The position numbers and the translations under genes are program-made. 64,000 nt of DNA. Origin: Pachyseris speciosa. Its lineage: Eukaryota; Cnidaria; Anthozoa; Scleractinia; Pachyseridae. The stretch is taken from positions 1,578,854 to 1,642,853 of the forward strand of contig JAEMWC010000079.1 of assembly GCA_016490735.1 (NCBI GenBank), written 5' to 3'. Shown piece after piece: positions 52,531-64,000 of this stretch (positions are counted from its first letter, which is position 1; each line of letters starts with the position of its first letter). The notes beneath the pieces are model-generated. The model searched no databases. It was not told the origin of the DNA and was given only the letters and a program-made list of their open reading frames with translations.

Positions 52531-55500
52531 CTAAAACTTGACTGTTCCCGAGGGAAGGCTACTGTTGCACAGTCTGTAGTAACGGAGATCCCCCACAAAT
52601 CGGTGAGTACTCTGTGTAAAGGATGGCAAGTCCTGAAAATGGAAAAGCAAGGCAATGTTCAGAAAGTCAAAAAGGGGTTGTTGTGTACGAAAACATTTGA
52701 GAAGGGTTTGCATAAATGCATCTTCTCTCCTCCGTCATCAAATGTTTTCTTACACTTTCCCCTTTGCTGAAAAACAAGGAAAGATTATCGTTGTGGCACA
52801 ATTTAAAAAGTGAGTCCCGAATATACTTTTACATTTGGTCTTGCTCACTTTCCTATCAAAGAAAAGAAACCCTCTGCAGTTACTCGCCCAGTAGAACTTC
52901 ATAATCACGACCAAAGGAGAGTTTAACTTCACGCACCTATCTACGCTGAAACTGGTGAACACAATTCCCCGATATAAAAATTATAAGGAGACTAGAACGA
53001 GTAAGGAATCTTGGGATACTCAAACGATCCCACAATCCCTCACTCGCTACATTCTCTTCATAGTTTTAATTGATTAATTAATTTAATCTATATATTTCAC
53101 TGTACTCACCTTGTCCGGAGTGAAGTTCTTTCCCAATTCGCTCTTCTGTGTGTCTGTAAGTCCTTCACATCCACCCAGAAACTGAGGTAAGAATACCACA
53201 TAGAAAGAGTCAAAATCCACGGCTGCCATGTTATACAGTGTGATGGTGATCTCTTCCTGCAGTAGGTCATGTGACCTGTAAACCAGCGCTTGTAAGAGTA
53301 CGTTCAAGAATTGAAGCAGCATGCTGTTTTTGAAAATCGTCTGCAAAAAGAAAGTGTCAAATATTCACTAAACTTACAGATGAAAGCTTTCAAACTGGGT
53401 CAAGAGAATAGCAGACGCCGTACTTTTCCGAACTTAATGCATTCAATTAAGTACATGAAAAGTTCGGCATCTGGATCAATTAAGAACGGTTATTTTAATT
53501 TGGAACGGCTCAGCCGTTCTTTTCGCCTGGCTAGGGCGGAAATTTCTACTTTGGAATGGCTTTTTTCAGACGCCGAACTTTTCATATGCCGAACATAATG
53601 CATAAATTACTATATTCTACATATTTAAGCAGTTTTACTTGGAACTGGAACTGGAACTGAAACTCTATTAGGAAAAACTGTCGAACGGCAGATTTTAAAT
53701 TACGCCTGTTGATTCAGACGTAATTTCAAACTTAAAGTTTGAAATTACGTCTGAATCAACAGCCGTAATTTTGTTCGGTTGGTCCAAATTCGAATTAAGT
53801 TTGGGTCATGAAAAGTTCGGCCTCTGAATCGGGACTAAAATCATCGCCTAGCACTTTTTTCTCTCCAAACTGTCGGACTCTATAAATATCTTTGGTTACA
53901 CTGAGATGGCCTGCATGGAGCTGCGCTAGGATGTTATGACTTTTCGAGTCGGCGAATGAAACTCTAAAGTAAGAACATTCAAATGAAATATAAAAAGCAA
54001 TACTCTCCCAATTCTGTACATCATTGAGTCTGTGGATAAGAACTCCCAGAACGTGGGACTGTTCATTGGGTTCCACAAGTTTAAGGCGACAGTAGATGAA
54101 ATCCCGAGGTTAGACCATGCAAGCAAAACCTACTGAGCAGTACCATCCACAAATGACGATTACTGTTTACTGCGCTCATCGAACAGTGACGGAAACCCTC
54201 AAGCAAGAGCACTGTAATACAACCAAATTCTTGTGGTACTGTTTGTTTTGAACAACCATAAAAGAGAATTTTGGGAACAGAATGTTGTCCAGTTTAGAGC
54301 CTGGGAACTCTTGATTAACTCAGTTTCATTGTACAAGACGCAAGAAGCTCATACCTTCTGGTAAAGTTTGCACTTGGAATTGAGGTTCTCCAGTGCCTCG
54401 AGATTCTGCTTGAATATTGTGATGTCCGGCTGAAGGAAAGACTGTCCAAAGGCCTGTTATACAACGATACAAGTAGCATCATTTCACTGACACCTATGCT
54501 CTCCCTATCTGCTCTTAGTCTTCATAAAATAACGTTTAGAGTGCTTACGTTCTATCTGATTGAGCTGTGCTGGAATTAACAGTCCGAGTATGTCCTGACT
54601 CATTCTAAAATTTTCTCTGACATGGTTCGTGCAAACGAAAACTTCAGAAAGTTGCTAAATAGTTGCACTTTCAGAAATACTGTGCCATATTTTCTCATCT
54701 TTGTTTCTGCTGCAAAATACTCCCTGAACATGATATACCAGCAACACAAGTTAAGAATGGCCGTGTCTCCGTGAGTTATCAAAGCATGGCGGTTTTGCCA
54801 AAACACATTGTTTGGGAGGACACATATCCTCCTATGAACAAAAACTCATTTCCCGCACTTAGTACGAATTTCAAAATTTCTCCCAAGCACGCTACAATGT
54901 TTTCTACCGGGATTCCCCTCTTCAGACCCCACCTCACGTCTTTACATCCGGGGTTCGTACCTGCATAATAGCGTTGAACTGAGGTTGATTCTCTACAGTA
55001 TCTTCGCCTGCAGACATCTTGGCCAGCAATGACGACCGGAAGAAGTACCGCCAGTTGTGCAGCAGTAACTGATGAAGCAGTTCGTAAAATTCACACTTGA
55101 TATCAGGGCAAGGTTGCTAGAAGAGAAAAACGTGAGGGCGTCACTTAACTTTTTGCACTTAACAATATTTTGCAGTGGTGAAGGCGCAGTTTGCTAAGAT
55201 GTACAAGGTGTTTTCACTGAATACATTTATGGATGACTGAATCCTCAAGGGCGGTGAACTCGTTTTGCACCGGTATCATCCTGACGTTTAATGAGACTGA
55301 AAGTGAGGATATTTTCCTGTTTCACTCGGTGCATAAACAACCTGAAAATCAGGACCTTCGCTCTCCTATACATTGACTGGTACAAATCGTTCCTCACCTC
55401 AATTATGATAGGGTAAAGCTGCTCCATACAGAGCCCGATTATATTAGGTAAGAATGCTTTGAATGAGGCTGCAGGTTCCTGAACCAGCAACTGAAGAATC

Positions 55501-56132
55501 TTGAGAAACTTGTTGATAACCCGTGAGCCGGCACTGCTTTCGTGCAGTAGTGTCTCTGAAAGCTGCTGCCTAGTGAATGTATGAAGCAGCTGTTGTACAA
55601 TCTGTTCTGTGACTGCTGGGCCTGTCTGCACCTTCAGGCTCTCGAACAGCGTCAAAAGGAAACCTAGGATCTTATCGGTTGTATCTGCAACAGAAATAGC
55701 CAAATTCAAGGAGTTAACTCAGAAAATAAGGTCACACCACACTGCACAAACGTCACAACGGTTATCAATTCTGCAAACATTTCGTGTCTATCTTTTATTT
55801 CCAACCCACCTGGATGATGAATGAATGAAGGGAAGATCGTAAGGGTGAGCTGAACGACATCTGCGATGGACTGGTACAGAATAAGTTTGGTCTTGGTAAC
55901 CTGGTCTTCAGCCACTGCCGCCATTAAATCTCCCAGCACGTGGAGGGTGAAATGAATGTGGGTCTTGGCTGCAATGAAACCCAACACACAACAACAATTA
56001 ATACATCAAGTAATCGCCGTCACCAATCACAGCAAATGCACATAACGATGCACCTAATCAGTAATGGAAGAACGTGTAAACGCACATGAAGGTTGAGGTT
56101 TTGTGTTGTTTTTTTTGTTTGTTTTGTTTTTG

Positions 56133-56163
<31 letters not shown>

Positions 56164-59100
56164 TTTGTTTTTTTTTGGGGGGGGAGGTTGAAATGGTGAT
56201 ATGAGTTTTATAAGCAATCTCAGAATGCTTCCAAGGAAATCCAAAATCAAGCTATCAACACTCAATCGACGAACACTCAGTAGAAAGTAGAAGCCATTTA
56301 TCTTTGAGGACTGATCCATCCGCTTCTGACTGACTGACTGACTGACTGACTGACTGACTGACTGACTGACTGACTGACTGACTGACTGACTGAATGAATG
56401 AATGAATGAATGAATGAATGAATGAATGAATGAATGAATGAATGAATGAATGAGATCATATACTACAATAAAAAAGAGACTCGAGCACACCGTGTTTTTA
56501 AAAGCACTTGGTCATCGAAAGAAGGAAATTAAACTAGAGGCTCCAAGTAGCCTATACTCGTGCGCATAAGTTTGCATGTACAAGACGCAAGCATAAATTT
56601 GCATTACACAATGTACCCGAAACGAGAAACGGAGGCAAAACCTTAACTAATAATAGTTTTTACAAGAGAACTCACCACTTTCCTGCAGCTGTTTGTTTTC
56701 TGAGAATCCAGGAGCCTCCACCACGCTCTTGAATGGCTGTTTGATGCTTTCAATGAACCTGTGATGGTGCTGTGACCGAACCTCCCATCCCTAGCAAAAG
56801 AACTCCTGTCAGTCCCGTTCAACCTCCCTTATAGCTGAACACCGACTCCTTAGCAGACACTCAGCCCTCCCACAGACACACCTGTCTGAAGGGGACATTT
56901 TGATGCGGTCCCAATGGTGACTGCTTAAGAAGGATTGAATACAGTCCGTATTGCCATCAGGGAGTTTAAGCAGCCATAATGACAACACGATCGCCACAGG
57001 CAGGCAGGCTCTGCACAGACAGGTATTATTCATAATTATTGGTGCATTTTATCACTGATATCTACAAAACAACGAGGTTTTGTGGGTAACAAAAGGCGGG
57101 GGAAGGGGAGAGGAGAGACACTGGTAACGATGTTGAAAGATAATTTCACTGGATTACTGTGCTTTACACCTGTACTGTCCTGGGATCATTAACGTAGGAA
57201 GAACCAAGTGGAGCAATGGGAATTAGGAAAGTGCATGTAAATTTGCAAACGGACACATCATGATTAGTTCCTCACCTGTTCATTATCAGCCTTACTTGGC
57301 CAAGGCAACACCAAGGCATTTGACAAAGACCTGATGACCAACGTCTGAACCTGTCAAAAGAGATCACAATGCAGTAAGGCTTTGTAAGGATTTACATGAC
57401 ACCTTTTGCTTCAGTACCTGTAGATTCCTTCTTCAAAGTTTGAAAAAGAAGCTTTTGGTAAATAAATTTGAGTGCCAGACCCACACTATGCTGCTCTGAA
57501 AGTACAACATCATATCATATGAGCAGATAGACCTGTACCGTAAGTTTTACAATTCCTAAATACATCTAAAGCTGTGCAATAAAAAGGTTCCTCTTGCAGC
57601 TTGTAGAAGCACATTTTCTTGCTCCTTTTGAGATTTTTTGACACTGCCCCATGCTATGCTGACATGGCAGAACACCCTGTCATCTGATTTACTCACTCCA
57701 TGCAGCACACTTGATGAAAACAAACAAACAAGGTGTACCTCCAGAGGCAATTCAGAGAGTGCACCACTGCTGACATCATGGAAGAGCTTCTGTACTTTAT
57801 CCAGCGCTGTCATGAATGACGGCCGCACAGTAGATGCCAATGAGTTTAGAAGGTGTGATGCAGGAAGGGAAATTCGTTGAGGAACCTGAAGATAAAAACG
57901 CCTGGTTTAAGCAACGTTTGAAGACGCTTATTCAGAGGAGGGCACTTAATAGATGGGGGAGCTTATTAAACAAATTGAAACTTTACAGGTTTTCCTTGTA
58001 ACCCTTCTATTTAAGAAAATGATGGGGAGAGGAGAGGGGCACTTGCTCAAGAAGGGGGGGGCTTATTTGCTATTTTGACCAAAGGGGTGAGCACTTATTC
58101 GGGGGAGGGTGCTTATTATTTTGAGGAAATACTGTACTGTTATCTAGGAGAAGCAACAGAACAGTTCAAACAACACCTTACTTCTTTACTCAGCAAAGGC
58201 ACCAAAGCATCAACAGCCTTGGAGACCAGTGTCACAAATTTTTCCTGGTGCTGTTGCTGCCTGTGAGTTTCTGAGTAATACTGAGCCATCCAGTGACAGT
58301 ATGCTTGGAGAGCTGCCAGCCCCTGGGCATGGCTGAAAGCAAACACACAGAGAAGTTAGGGTGACAAGATAAGCAGAAACAAGCTTTTAGGGAAAACCTG
58401 ACCATCAGTATTCAGAGGCATCATAGGATACGTACATATCAACATGTATGTACTTACTAATAAATAAATCGAGCGCAAAACAAAACACTCACACTTCAGT
58501 AAGGTCTGGTTGTAGAACACCAGGAATCACAGTGTGAACACTGTACAGTTGGCTTTGTGTGCCAAACAGTGAAATCTGTCCAAGTCGATCAACAATTGCC
58601 TCTCCATCACTGAACCTGTTGGCAAAGTTCACTTCACCAATAAAATGCTCTGACAGCCGTCCTAGAGCACGCTCCATTGTGGTTAGGTCTCTCAAAGTGC
58701 AGTGTAATTGTCTACATTCAATTTCAGCACTGATGCCCAGGTGCAGGCCTGTAATAAAAGTTTTTGAAATGATAACTCTTGTTAAGTCTGCTAAGCAAGG
58801 ACATACAGACTCAGCAAGAAGCTATTTTCAAAAAGAAATAATTGTGTTTTGTTTCTGGAATGATGATTTGTAAGGGCGTTTGGGGATATGGACAAATTAT
58901 ACAGCTAACTGTATCTACTAACTCTCTCTCTCTCTCTCTCTCTAAGATACAATCTGTATGTACAGAATATAACAGTTGTTATCAACGATCTAACCTACAC
59001 CTGTACCTTTTCAAACTGTAAAGCCCCGGCTAGACATTGTAACATTGTTAGAAGAACATGTCCCAACATTGTTGTAAGAACGCTTCTAACAATGTTGGAT

Positions 59101-62070
59101 ACGCATATAACATTGTTGAAAACACGTCGCTTCGGGGGTCTGACTTCAACAATTTCCACCTCTGCCATTAGGCTCTCGGATTGGAGACTGGGCCCTTAAC
59201 TCTGATTGGTGTTTGTATCTGTTTGCAATACAACATTGTTGAAAGGGCGGTTACACACTTCATCATTTGTTGTATGTTGGAGAAAATGTTTGATCGAAAT
59301 CAAAACATTCTTCCAACAAAAAATGTTGAACAAACGTCATCAAACATGCATGCTACACGTTCTAACATTGTTCATTCAACAAATGTTTTATAACAATGTT
59401 TGAACGTGTAGCCGAGGCTTAACATTACACAGTTCACAGAGAAGCTGCCAGTAATGGTGATGGCAGGGCAGGGGAGGGGGCAGCGCAGGGGAGGGGAGGG
59501 GGCAGGGCAGTGCGGGGGAGGGGGAGGGGTGTCATTTTGAGCACAATTAATTTTGCAGACTATACAACTGGACTGCAGACATTAAATAATTATTTAAGAC
59601 ATATACTGACAGGAAAAAAACACAATTAACGAACATTTCATACATGAGCAGGGGAGCAGGGATGGCATAGTGGTGATAGTACTCGCTTCCCACCAATGTG
59701 GCCCGGGTTCGATTCCCTGACTCGGCTTCATATGTGGGTTGAGTTTGTTGTTGGTTCTCTTCTCTGCTGCGAGAGGTTTTTCTCCGGGTACTCTGGTTTT
59801 CCCCTCTCCTCAAAAACCAACATTTCCAAATTCCAATTCGATCTGGAATTTCGAGGGCCACAGGTTTGTCAGTCATAGGCTGTTAAGTGTCACCCTCATT
59901 AAACAAAGTTGATTTATGAGCCCCCGGCTCAGGAGATTGGTCAACCACTCCTCACGCTATCAAGCCTAAATAAATTGATTTGATTTGATTTGAAGTAAAA
60001 TAAATTTAAACATACCATGAGCAGATTTTCTAATGTATTTTCCTAGTCCAATGTACACGTCACAGTATTCACTAAACAGTGGGAACTGAAAAAGATAAGC
60101 AAACCATAATAGAAATACATGTAGTTTTCCAGTAAGAATACCACGAAAAGATAAGACAGGAATTATATTTATGGGAGTTCAATTTTAATGGTTTTATTTT
60201 TTCCTTCAATTTTTTTTTTCACAGCAAAAAAAGGGTGAACAAGGTTGGGAACAAGCATTGGGAAAACAGGTTAGTTGTGTCTAACAGAGTCAAAAGGGAT
60301 AAGAGAGGATACAAATTATTTATTATTGGTGCCCACGACTGCCAAAAATAGTTTAAAACAACTTTCGGTCGGAAAAAAGGATTAGGACCCCTTATGCTCA
60401 TAGTAACATGACAATACATGTACAAACAAAAATCATTCTGTACTCTGCCCATTCACCAGATGACCACCACATGTTCACCACATGTTCATCATCCGTAAAG
60501 AAATAACATAGACATTACCAGCAAAGAAAATGTTTCTCCAGGCAGCAGCTCAGCAAGCTTAGCAACAATCTCCAAACAGTGCCTTTGAAATGACTGCCAC
60601 TCTGTCTCAGACTAAAATAAAATTATTGCCTTTATTATAACTGATCAAGTTTGGCATCTCCCTATTAAGGAGGTGCAAAGAGACACATGTACAAGGTGTT
60701 AATAAATAGGGGGCTTATGCAACAAAGACGTTGACGGCAACGAAAACATCACTTCAAAATGTAACTTCTAATTGTTTTTGTAACTTATCTTTCATGAATA
60801 TTCCAATAGTGTTTAAAAACTTTAAACATGCTGGCGAACGATGTCAAAGTAAGAAAACAGAAAGAAAAATTTTCCTTCATGCACTCACGTTGCTGTAATT
60901 AATTTGCAGAGGACAGCAAAGAAATGTATCAAATACAAACACATGTGCAATAATTAGCAATTGTTTTTGCTCATTAAACCTATTGTTTTGCATCATTCAC
61001 TATGCCATTGTCATCCTCATTGCTCAAGCTCCCTAATATTAATGCCTCAACAACTTTCTTGAAAGCCACACAAGTAATCGACTAAACTCGCTTCACATTT
61101 GTAAAAGGTTGCTTGATGGCAGTGAGGTGTACAGATAACATGAGCAAATGTTCAACAAAATATCCCTTATCCATTATCCCCTGGTACAAGAAACATATCA
61201 ACATCACCAGCTGCATTACCAAGTTGCAGTAATTTCAGGCTAGTACAGGTGCTATTTATTATGATGGTGTTCATTTGAAATATTGGCTACTTTGGCAACA
61301 GTGTTCTATAGAACAGCTGCACTTCAGAGACACAAAAATGTTGGGTAGCTCAACTCAGTGTGAAATTTATATAGGTGCATGGATTTAACCACTCCATTTT
61401 AAAACCACTGGTGCAAATTTAAATTTTAGTACCAAGAGGAATTATTGGTGTGTTCAGTGCCTGTTTTTAATACATTGACTGAGCAGAGTATTAAGGTCTA
61501 CATGAAAGCAGAGGAAAACCAACTCTTTATTAAATATGATACAAAAGATGAAATGTTCTTCATGTCAAGATCATGGCACAAAGAAAACATCCTAAGCCCC
61601 CAACAGCAATCTAATGTACCGGTAAGACTTTCTGCACTCCAGTAATAATGCTCCTAACCACTGAGCTACTGCAAGACTTGTAAACACTTTTAATTTGTCA
61701 TAACATAAATAATTATTTTTCTTGGAACACTGGTTGAAATTTCTATTTAATGCCACAATTGGGCATTTCAAACAATGAATTTTGAAGATTATTTCTCATC
61801 AATAACAAAAAACAGACTTCCATGAAAGAGACAGTGGAACTGAGTGTGGAAGTATCCTAAGCTTCTTACTGGTGTTATAGCCTGAAACAATCACTCTGCA
61901 TATACATGTACGGTTAAGAAACAATAATTATTCTTCATCAAAAAAAGAAAATTTTACTTACATCATCATCTAAGCTCTGATCATCCAGTTCCTGCAGCTG
62001 TGTCTGATTGTGCCTAAACTGTATTTTTTTGAGCAACTCTGTGACCAACATTAAAAGAACTTCCTTGTAT
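52531..62070 (-). CDS. XPO6: Exportin-6, C-terminal 682 residues (14 exons; 5' exons outside window)
   Basis: Exons read on the minus strand: 62070-61962, 60611-60519, 60085-60016, 58748-58493, 58332-58182, 57885-57739, 57350-57276, 56790-56676, 55968-55810, 55684-55398, 55116-54961, 54453-54355, 53340-53110, 52632-52531 (TAG stop). All junctions are GT-AG, the phases agree, and the total is 2050 bases, in frame. The protein is helical (HEAT-repeat type) and recognisable by the end: DLPSFTQ..HRFVGDLRYYRLCN followed by a PSGTVKF terminus, and AFGQSFLQPDI and HDLLQEEI upstream, all typical of exportin-6. Family knowledge: exportin-6 is the RanGTP-dependent nuclear export receptor for profilin-actin. 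The N-terminal Ran-binding part (about 400 residues) is not in this window. Introns hold several transposons but no break was found. Confidence 0.93.
53395..53830. repeat. Inverted-repeat debris in an exportin-6 intron
   Basis: GAAAAGTTCGGC or its complement occurs four times (53417, 53457, 53573, 53809). 53707-53763 is a perfect hairpin with 28-base arms (CTGTTGATTCAGACGTAATT... and its complement). Likely nested MITE remains. Confidence 0.55.
56100..56180. repeat. T/G-rich low-complexity run
   Basis: (TTTTG)n-like sequence ending in a short G run, within an exportin-6 intron. Confidence 0.8.
56327..56452. repeat. Compound microsatellite (GACT)n-(GAAT)n
   Basis: About 16 GACT units, then about 15 GAAT units, without interruption. 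Lies in an exportin-6 intron. The minus-strand Ser/Gln/His/Phe frame over it is an artefact. Confidence 0.92.
58923..58943. repeat. (CT)n microsatellite
   Basis: About ten CT units in an exportin-6 intron. Confidence 0.8.
59022..59419. mobile_element. 398-bp MITE with TAA target duplication (Harbinger-like)
   Basis: Ends AGCCCCGGCTAGACATTGTA and, inverted, AGCCTCGGCTACACGTTCAA. TAA flanks both sides (59019-59021, 59420-59422), as for PIF/Harbinger elements. The inside is rich in AACATTGTT motifs, like the element at 2783. Lies in an exportin-6 intron. Confidence 0.65.
59455..59530 (+). repeat. G-rich minisatellite
   Basis: GGGGAGGGGGCAG-type units in tandem, with many runs of three to five G on the plus strand. 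It can form G-quadruplexes on the non-template strand of exportin-6. Intronic. Confidence 0.75.
59654..59993 (+). mobile_element. tRNA-derived SINE, about 340 bp, apparently full length
   Basis: The head has an A box (TGGCATAGTGG, 59663-59673) and a B box (GGTTCGATTCC, 59706-59716) at tRNA spacing. The body includes CTCCGGGTACTCTGGTTTTC, a string I recall from conserved central domains of marine-invertebrate SINEs. The tail is a TTGAT repeat (59974-59993). Opposite in orientation to exportin-6, in an intron. The subfamily is not certain. Confidence 0.8.
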
Positions 62071-62120
62071 CTAAAATGTACAAAGACGTTCATCAGAGCA
62101 AAGTTGTTGTACATGAATAG

Positions 62121-62548
62121 TAATTGAAGGGTGTTCCGCAAAAGGGGCATATATCTCTTTTTTTTTGCCTTAAAATCCAAATCTTTCTAAACTCACTCTA
62201 CTTTGGCATACAGACTGGTTATGATGTCAGAAATGAAGTTCTGTACTTATTTTGCGATTAAAAAGCTAGCATCCGAAGGATTAGCTTATGACTTTTCCCC
62301 AAAACTCAAGAAACAGAAACAAAAGGATCTGATGCATGATTGATTTCTTTTGTTTGAGTTGTTCCAGTTGTAGGCAAAAGTCATAAGCTAATCCTTCAGA
62401 TCCTAGCTTTTTAATCGCAAAATAAGTACAGAACTTCATTTCTGACATCATAACCAGTCTGTATACCAAAGTAGAGTGAGTTAAGAGAGATTTGGATTTA
62501 AGGCAAAAAAGCGATATACGCCCCTTTTGCGGAACACCCTTCAATTAT
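62121..62548. mobile_element. Foldback MITE with about 170-bp arms
   Basis: Arms 62123-62298 and 62372-62548 are inverted copies (AATTGAAGGGTGTTCCGCAA end). They share long identical blocks (GGTTATGATGTCAGAAATGA, AGCTTATGACTTTT), about 90 percent by eye. The left arm begins about 50 bases upstream of the first exportin-6 exon in the window. Non-coding. Confidence 0.75.
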
Positions 62549-63107
62549 TGCAAATGGGCATTCCAATTTTTATGAATATAATTTTTTATGTACTAGTTAT
62601 TCAACATTGTTTCCTTAATAAACAATCAGAGGGACAGTTATGGCCATGTCATGCTAAGCAACTTTAATGTTCATTGCAACAGTGATTAACAAAATCACCA
62701 ACTGCACTGCAACAGTACATTTTGCCAGCAATTTTTGTTTAATTGCAACAAAAAGCACTCAAAATTACTGTTATCTGATTCAGGTGTTGCTGATTAAATT
62801 CACTGAAAATTGGGTGACCTGTGATGAACTGGCATCCAATCGGGAATGGGGTAGAGGAGTAATACTTCCAGTTGCTATACAGTATGCTAACAAAACTGAA
62901 TTACACTCTTAACAGTAAATGGCATCCTGTGACTCGTACACATCAATTTTTACCTGCATTTACCTGCCAATTCCCAGTACAAAAGTACATGCATGCATGT
63001 AATAGCGGAGCACCATACTTATAGAAACCCATCAACTGCTTTTCTCATGGTAAAAATGGCTAGCGGTATTGCTCGTGGGTGCGCACAACGACAACGACAA
63101 CGACATC

Positions 63108-63138
<31 letters not shown>

Positions 63139-64000
63139 CATAATAATCCAACATGGCGGCCAACATGCTGGCCATACTCCAGTTAGGTTTCCGCTGACCA
63201 GCATCATGTGACCATATCGATGGCTGAAGTTTAGAGCTCATCGAGGTCAGCTGTTTTTTTTTAAGTTGACTGCTGACCAGGTAACGGTTTTCGATTGGAT
63301 TGCAGGCTCAAGTCAGGTTAACTTAACCAAAAACGACACCCAAGCCAAAACAAGGCTTCAGTTTTCGCATGCTTTCTGCGGCTTGAGATTTCACATTCAG
63401 TTGGTTTCTTCATTTTCAGCAAAAAAACTTCATCTCCTTCGAAGTTTAATTCACATAAAAGGCATAAAAATCAAGAACTACTTAAAAGATACTCCGGAAG
63501 GTGAATTTTTAACTGATAAAATGGAAGAGAAAAGATTTTTCTCAGGAAATTCTTAAATTTTGGATCCACTTGTATGGTGCCCAGATTGTGTGGTTGAAAA
63601 ACAAAATGAATTAACACTTCAAGGTCTTGTTCACTTTGCCACGGCATCTTGCAGCTCACCAATGAAGTTCACTTAACAACTCACCGGCATTAATGGGAGG
63701 AACGAGTAGCTCAAACTTGATGGAAGAAGTTCTTTCTTTGGACAAACCGTTTGCTATTTTTGTAGATGCATGTTTTTACTAAAGTGGATTGATGCATATT
63801 TTCAAGTGGTTGAAAGCTCGACAACACAGGTAACTTAAATAAATTGAAGCTTAGCATTTGGTTAAGTCGTTGTTACTTTTGTTCAGGAAGGAACCTTGAT
63901 TTTTGTCTGAACTGGATATAAATAACAATCTACTCGTTTAAGACACAAAGAAGTAGCTAGTCGAACTGTTTGTTTGTTGTTTAGCTTGGCTGACTGTACA
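62549..64000. other. Unassigned stretch, probably exportin-6 intron
   Basis: No exon of exportin-6 recognised here, although more 5' exons must exist. A CGACAA hexamer repeat lies at 63085-63106. A 96-codon plus-strand frame (63266-63556) is preceded by an acceptor-like TTTTCAG at 63420 but has no recognisable domain. Confidence 0.35.

Noticed and set aside
56020..56490. 156-codon minus-strand frame with Ser/Gln and Ile/His/Ser/Phe repeats
   Set aside because: Microsatellite and poly-T/G sequence in an exportin-6 intron.
59654..59730. Functional tRNA gene
   Set aside because: Acceptor stem and 3' end do not fold as a tRNA; the tRNA-like part continues into a SINE body with a tail.
63266..63556. 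96-codon plus-strand frame as a gene exon
   Set aside because: Only an acceptor-like string supports it; no domain and no partner exon found.

Overview
The window looks like nuclear DNA of an anthozoan cnidarian, most likely a stony coral. It is AT-rich, with spliced genes, dense transposable elements, many short inverted-repeat elements and long microsatellites. Only three loci look like real host genes: (1) a family of intronless multi-membrane-spanning proteins I do not recognise, in three copies; (2) a secreted MACPF pore-forming-type protein; (3) the C-terminal two thirds of exportin-6 (XPO6), read from 14 exons on the minus strand. The species assignment is inference.

Layout. 1-2.1 kb: copy 1 of the membrane-protein gene (minus strand, open, cut by the window edge). 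2.1-7.9 kb: transposon debris. 7.9-13.0 kb: copy 3 of the same gene, broken by a small insertion, by an inverted-repeat element that carries a Penelope-like (GIY-YIG) fragment, and by a 5'-truncated non-LTR retrotransposon. 13-17.6 kb: repeats. 17.6-24.0 kb: a pogo-like DNA transposon interrupted by a young Ty3/gypsy LTR element with 171-bp LTRs. 15-32 kb more broadly: duplicated units, each holding what looks like a promoter, a short first exon and intron sequence, with a second non-LTR retrotransposon inserted at 29.2-31.8 kb. 33.4-37.6 kb: a 480-bp inverted repeat, the MACPF gene, and a broken MACPF gene fragment. 38.9-39.9 kb: a second copy of a dispersed repeat, carrying two insertions absent from the first copy. 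40.66-43.19 kb: a 2.5-kb foldback-type element with minisatellite arms and 8-bp target duplications. 44.0-47.2 kb: a dispersed repeat with a 335-bp element in it, then copy 2 of the membrane-protein gene, a clear pseudogene. 47.3-47.7 kb: two hammerhead-like motifs facing outward from a perfect palindrome. 48-52.5 kb: short transposons and duplications. 52.5-62.1 kb: exportin-6, with several transposons in its introns. 62.1-64 kb: no gene recognised.

The loci do not form an operon or pathway. What links them is duplication: paralogous copies inside the window preserve both the empty and the filled state of several insertions, so element ends and target duplications can be read directly. The most unusual items are the foldback element, the hammerhead-like motifs in Penelope-like debris, and the tandem promoter/first-exon units upstream of the MACPF gene.
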